Shown here: one piece after another, positions 61,349-64,000 of the stretch
How positions within the stretch are numbered: position 1 is the first letter of the stretch
Layout of the letters: every line of letters starts with the position of its first letter
DNA from: Arthrobacter sp. ISL-48
Lineage (GTDB): Bacteria; Actinomycetota; Actinomycetes; Actinomycetales; Micrococcaceae
NCBI RefSeq assembly: GCF_018613805.1
Contig: NZ_JAGGPL010000024.1
Coordinates: 33,409 to 97,408 of the forward strand
Direction: 5' to 3'
DNA length: 64,000 nucleotides
Program-made: the position numbers and the translations under genes
Notes under the pieces: model-generated
Databases searched by the model: none
The model's input: only the letters and a program-made list of their open reading frames with translations
What the model was told of the DNA's origin: nothing

Positions 61349-62434
61349 ATGAAGCCAAATGACGCCGACACCGTATTACTTACAGAACCAAGCATCTCAG
61401 GTCACCGATTAGCCTACGTGCGTCTACTTGCGGAGGAGTCGCTCAAGCGGGACCATCAGGTGCATATCGCCCTGCCAGAGGGCGGTAGAGAATCGGCGGA
61501 GTTTGCGACGCACCTCGGTCATCTTTTCGGGGACATCGAACTTAGTGTCCTTCCTAAATTCAACCTGAAAGGGGTTGAAGCGCATAGTCGGCTTGTCAAT
61601 GCCGAACGTACAGTGATTACCGACGGCGACGCACTCGCGCTTCAACTAGCCCGAGCACATAAATGGAATGGATCAGGGCGAGTATCCGTTCTCATTATGC
61701 GCGAACATGCCCAGCCAGATAATAGTCGAATAAAAATGTGGATGAAAAATCATGCTAAGCAGCTGATTTACTCATGGGTTTCGTCAATTAAAGATGTCGA
61801 TCTGGCCCTTCTGAAGTCGTCCCTGTGGACGGGAAGGTGTCATCTCAGAACCGCTACCGATCCTATCCAGCTTAGCTGCACTGAGGCCGACGTCGTTCGA
61901 CTCCGCCACGAATGGAATCTTGGAGAGTCAGAATATTGGTTTGCTGTATTGGGAGCCATAACGCCCCGAAAAAATGTAAGGCTGATTGCTGAATGTCTTG
62001 CTGCTATTTCGAGCGGCGGTATCGGTTTGTTAATTGCTGGTAAGATCGACACCGACTTACGGGTCGAAATAGACCAATCCGTAGCTCAATTGTCGGCAAA
62101 AGGGGCGTCCATAAAAATCGTTGATAGACTCCTAACTGACATCGAATTGGACGCCGCTGTATTAGCCGTAGATTGCCTTGTATTGGCTCACTCCAATGAA
62201 GGGCCCAGTGGATTATTAGGAAAAGCTGCTTCTGCGGCGACCACGGTTGTTTCTGCGGGTGCGATCTCACTGCGAAACGATATGGTTGCACTTGGCGGTT
62301 CAGCGCAATGGAGCCCTCTCCAACATGAGCCTCTGTCGTTAGCGTTACGCAAGGCTAGGGAATCACATGTGGCCCGTGAACCTGTATCGAGTTCGACATC
62401 ATCGTTCCTGGAAGCCCTAGTCCCACGTGGCTAG
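61349..62434 (+). CDS. GT4-like glycosyltransferase
   Basis: 361 residues from ATG 61349, with GGAAGG upstream (GTG 61346 is equally possible). The C-terminal half has GAITPRKNVRLIAECLAAI, LLIAGKIDTDL, IKIVDRLLTD and the donor-site region VLAHSNEGPSGLLGKAASAATTVVSAG, matching the second domain of GT-B enzymes such as family 4. The N-terminal domain starts TEPSISGHRLAYVRLLAEES. Codon use is AT-rich compared with the left side of the window. It probably adds one sugar of the exopolysaccharide repeat; donor unknown. Confidence 0.8.
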   Translation: MKPNDADTVLLTEPSISGHRLAYVRLLAEESLKRDHQVHIALPEGGRESAEFATHLGHLFGDIELSVLPKFNLKGVEAHSRLVNAERTVITDGDALALQLARAHKWNGSGRVSVLIMREHAQPDNSRIKMWMKNHAKQLIYSWVSSIKDVDLALLKSSLWTGRCHLRTATDPIQLSCTEADVVRLRHEWNLGESEYWFAVLGAITPRKNVRLIAECLAAISSGGIGLLIAGKIDTDLRVEIDQSVAQLSAKGASIKIVDRLLTDIELDAAVLAVDCLVLAHSNEGPSGLLGKAASAATTVVSAGAISLRNDMVALGGSAQWSPLQHEPLSLALRKARESHVAREPVSSSTSSFLEALVPRG

Positions 62435-63704
62435 CCTCCCGCCTATCGCGGTGCGCCCCAGAATCAAGCCAGAAAAAAAGGCGCGCGGTTTGCTTATTCA
62501 GACATTCATGCTTGCTTTTAGCACAGCAATCGGGCAGCTGATTGTTGCGCTGATGTTCATCTGGACGGCACGTTCAGAGGGCCCTGAGATGTTCGGACCT
62601 GTAGTTGCCGCTATATCGGCAGGAAGCACGCTGGCAGGTTTCGTAGATTTTGGGTCCAATTCACTTTGGGTACGTGAGCTTGCCACCCAGCGAATGAGTC
62701 TGGCATCTGTTGGGCATCGACTCGCCAGTAAACTGGCCGTCGGCGCTCTAGTTGCCGTGGGCTGGTCTGCAATCTTTGCGATGGTCGCGCCGGCGACACA
62801 GCTTTGGATAGCAGGGCCGATTGCAGTGTCGGTTATACTCAGCCAGTCATTTGCCGTACCACTACGAGCGGCCGGTCGGTCCGATCTTGTAGCAATAGGA
62901 ATGCTGGTCGACCGGCTGGTTGCAATATCAGCATTCAGTGTCTTGCTTGCCGTCCAAATCGAGCCGACATTGGCCCTGTGGTTATCGATGACCGTTGGTC
63001 CAGTTACCGCGTCAGCCGTGAGCCGCTGGGTTCTCTCGGGATCCCAGAAGCCAACACTGAAATTTTCTCCACAGCTGAATCCCTGGAAGGGTTCCCGCCA
63101 TTTTGGGCTATCTTCAGCAGCAGTAAGCGCACAGACGCTCGACATTTCAATCATGGACTTTATCGCCGGACCAGCGGCAGCAGGACTGTACGGAGCGGTT
63201 AACAGGTGGACTCAGCCCATGAGTTTACTAGCTGGCGCCTTTACAACTGCATCTACCCCAATCGTGGCACAAGCCGCCACCTGGAAAGATGCTTGGCCAA
63301 AAGTCAAGAGAAGCGCCTGGCTCGTTCTGGGCGCTGTATTTATGTGTGTGGCTGTCGCTTATCTGGCGGACCCTTTGGTCATAATTCTAGTTGGCCCCGA
63401 GTATGCGGACGCGGGAAAGGTTTTGCAATTTCTTGCATTGGGAACTATCGGCGCTGTCCTCAATCAGCCGCTAGCGTCTTTTCTTCAGTCACTCGGACGC
63501 GACAGGATAGTCTCTACGATAGTAACTTCAGGGGTAGCTGTTCAGCTTGCCTTGGTGGCATTCCTCTCATTGCAGCTTGGCGCATTCGGCGCGTCGCTAG
63601 CCTTCTGTGCACTCCAGACCATGATCCTGATTCTGCTCATATTGGCAATTGTCACCAAAAAGAGAATGCCACGCTTGCCCTCGGGACGCCACTTCCGCCA
63701 ATAA
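62427..63704 (+). CDS. Wzx-like oligosaccharide flippase (MATE/MOP superfamily)
   Basis: 425 residues, GTG start overlapping the previous stop by eight bases. Twelve or so hydrophobic segments in the polysaccharide synthase (PST/Wzx) pattern: GQLIVALMFIWTARSEGPEMFG near the start, LAGFVDFGSNSLWVRE, and LYGAVNRWTQPM in the middle. It likely moves lipid-linked repeat units across the membrane for the Wzy-like polymerase. Confidence 0.85.
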   Translation: MASLPPIAVRPRIKPEKKARGLLIQTFMLAFSTAIGQLIVALMFIWTARSEGPEMFGPVVAAISAGSTLAGFVDFGSNSLWVRELATQRMSLASVGHRLASKLAVGALVAVGWSAIFAMVAPATQLWIAGPIAVSVILSQSFAVPLRAAGRSDLVAIGMLVDRLVAISAFSVLLAVQIEPTLALWLSMTVGPVTASAVSRWVLSGSQKPTLKFSPQLNPWKGSRHFGLSSAAVSAQTLDISIMDFIAGPAAAGLYGAVNRWTQPMSLLAGAFTTASTPIVAQAATWKDAWPKVKRSAWLVLGAVFMCVAVAYLADPLVIILVGPEYADAGKVLQFLALGTIGAVLNQPLASFLQSLGRDRIVSTIVTSGVAVQLALVAFLSLQLGAFGASLAFCALQTMILILLILAIVTKKRMPRLPSGRHFRQ

Positions 63705-63734
63705 ATCCCCAAGGCATGAGATATGGCCTTTGAA

Positions 63735-64000
63735 GGCTCTTCACGGTTGGTGGTGAAACGGGTTCCGTGTCTTGAAAGCTGAAGGGCTCGTAGCCCTGCT
63801 GTGATGGATGTTCTCTACGCATTCATCAAGAGTCAGGAGCTACGAGCCTTGATCGAGCCTACTTCCCCGCGCCCCGATGCTGCCACCGCCATCTTCAACC
63901 TGCCCGATTACCGGCTCTTCACGGTTCATGGTGAATGTTCTGCCGTGATGGGTGTTCACGCCGCTGTTCTGGCGGCACTGCGCAACAGGATACGCGTTTT
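63735..64000 (+). mobile_element. Nested ISL3-type insertion sequence ends, continuing past the window
   Basis: GGCTCTTCACGGTTGGTGGTGAA (63735-63757) looks like an ISL3-family left inverted repeat. Beyond a hairpin (63782-63797 with 63834-63850, GGCTCGTAG/CTACGAGCC), a transposase-like frame starts at TTG 63849 with IEPTSPRPDAATAIFNLPDY. At 63913 it is cut by a second copy of the same end (GGCTCTTCACGGTTCATGGTGAA, to 63935), showing that one element inserted into another. The rest lies outside the window. Confidence 0.65.
63849..63912 (+). pseudogene. ISL3-type transposase, N-terminal stub
   Basis: Only about 21 residues (IEPTSPRPDAATAIFNLPDY) are left before the second insertion end interrupts the frame. 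They resemble the beginnings of ISL3 transposases from Arthrobacter-like genomes; assignment is from memory of the family, not from a search. Confidence 0.5.

Noticed and set aside
1..64000. tRNA, rRNA or tmRNA genes
   Set aside because: No cloverleaf or conserved T-arm sequence was recognised by reading the intergenic regions; a covariance-model search would be needed to be sure.

Overview
The window is high-GC, gene-dense DNA of an actinobacterium, most likely Micrococcaceae and Arthrobacter-like (Arthrobacter, Pseudarthrobacter or Paenarthrobacter). This is inferred from a menaquinone pathway that includes a prenyl reductase, SirA-type sulfite reductase, actinobacterial lipoprotein and Tat signals, frequent GTG/TTG starts and many 1-4 base start/stop overlaps. 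No rRNA or tRNA gene and no CRISPR array was seen.

1-5655 (minus strand): assimilatory sulfate reduction, in the order sirohydrochlorin chelatase, sulfite reductase, cysH, cysD, cysN (cysN runs off the left edge). No APS kinase is present, so the APS-reductase route is implied. 5717-7775: a TRIC-like channel, a SUKH-type small protein and a DUF559-type protein. 8161-21266: a menaquinone region (polyprenyl diphosphate synthase, prenyl reductase, menG, menF, menD, menC) interrupted by a polar amino acid ABC importer and a Tat-exported PhoX-like phosphatase. The phosphatase is bracketed by arrays of one 32-bp repeat. 21328-22344: corA.

22591-30101: a compact plus-strand cluster (GT2, DUF2064 transferase, SAM-dependent transferase, GT87-like membrane protein, MTAP-like phosphorylase, NAD epimerase), then a cytochrome b561/molybdopterin oxidoreductase and a small membrane protein. 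The two halves are preceded by the same 22-bp element, so they look co-regulated. This is my best candidate for an undescribed pathway. 30132-34704: zinc/cadmium-type CDF exporter with its ArsR regulator, an MFS exporter, DedA and PAP2 membrane proteins.

34934-45916: surface and envelope functions: a TasA/camelysin-like protein with its own SipW-type signal peptidase, LssY_C and zinc-ribbon proteins, an MFS carrier, an SDR protein, a ParA/MinD-like ATPase, and a DUF3494 adhesin carrying an LADTG-like tail next to a class F-like sortase. 46219-49478: two secreted pectin-degrading enzymes, one an acetylesterase/pectin methylesterase fusion. 50068-54429: an E1alpha-E1beta-E2 2-oxoacid dehydrogenase operon with a divergent Lrp/AsnC regulator.

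From about 54.6 kb the DNA becomes visibly richer in A and T. It carries an exopolysaccharide locus: secreted beta-helix protein, Wzy-like polymerase, Wzc-like tyrosine kinase, glycosyltransferase and Wzx-like flippase. It also contains a decayed second copy of the E2 gene and ends in nested ISL3-type insertion sequence ends at the right edge. The composition, the pseudogene and the IS suggest acquired or rearranged DNA.
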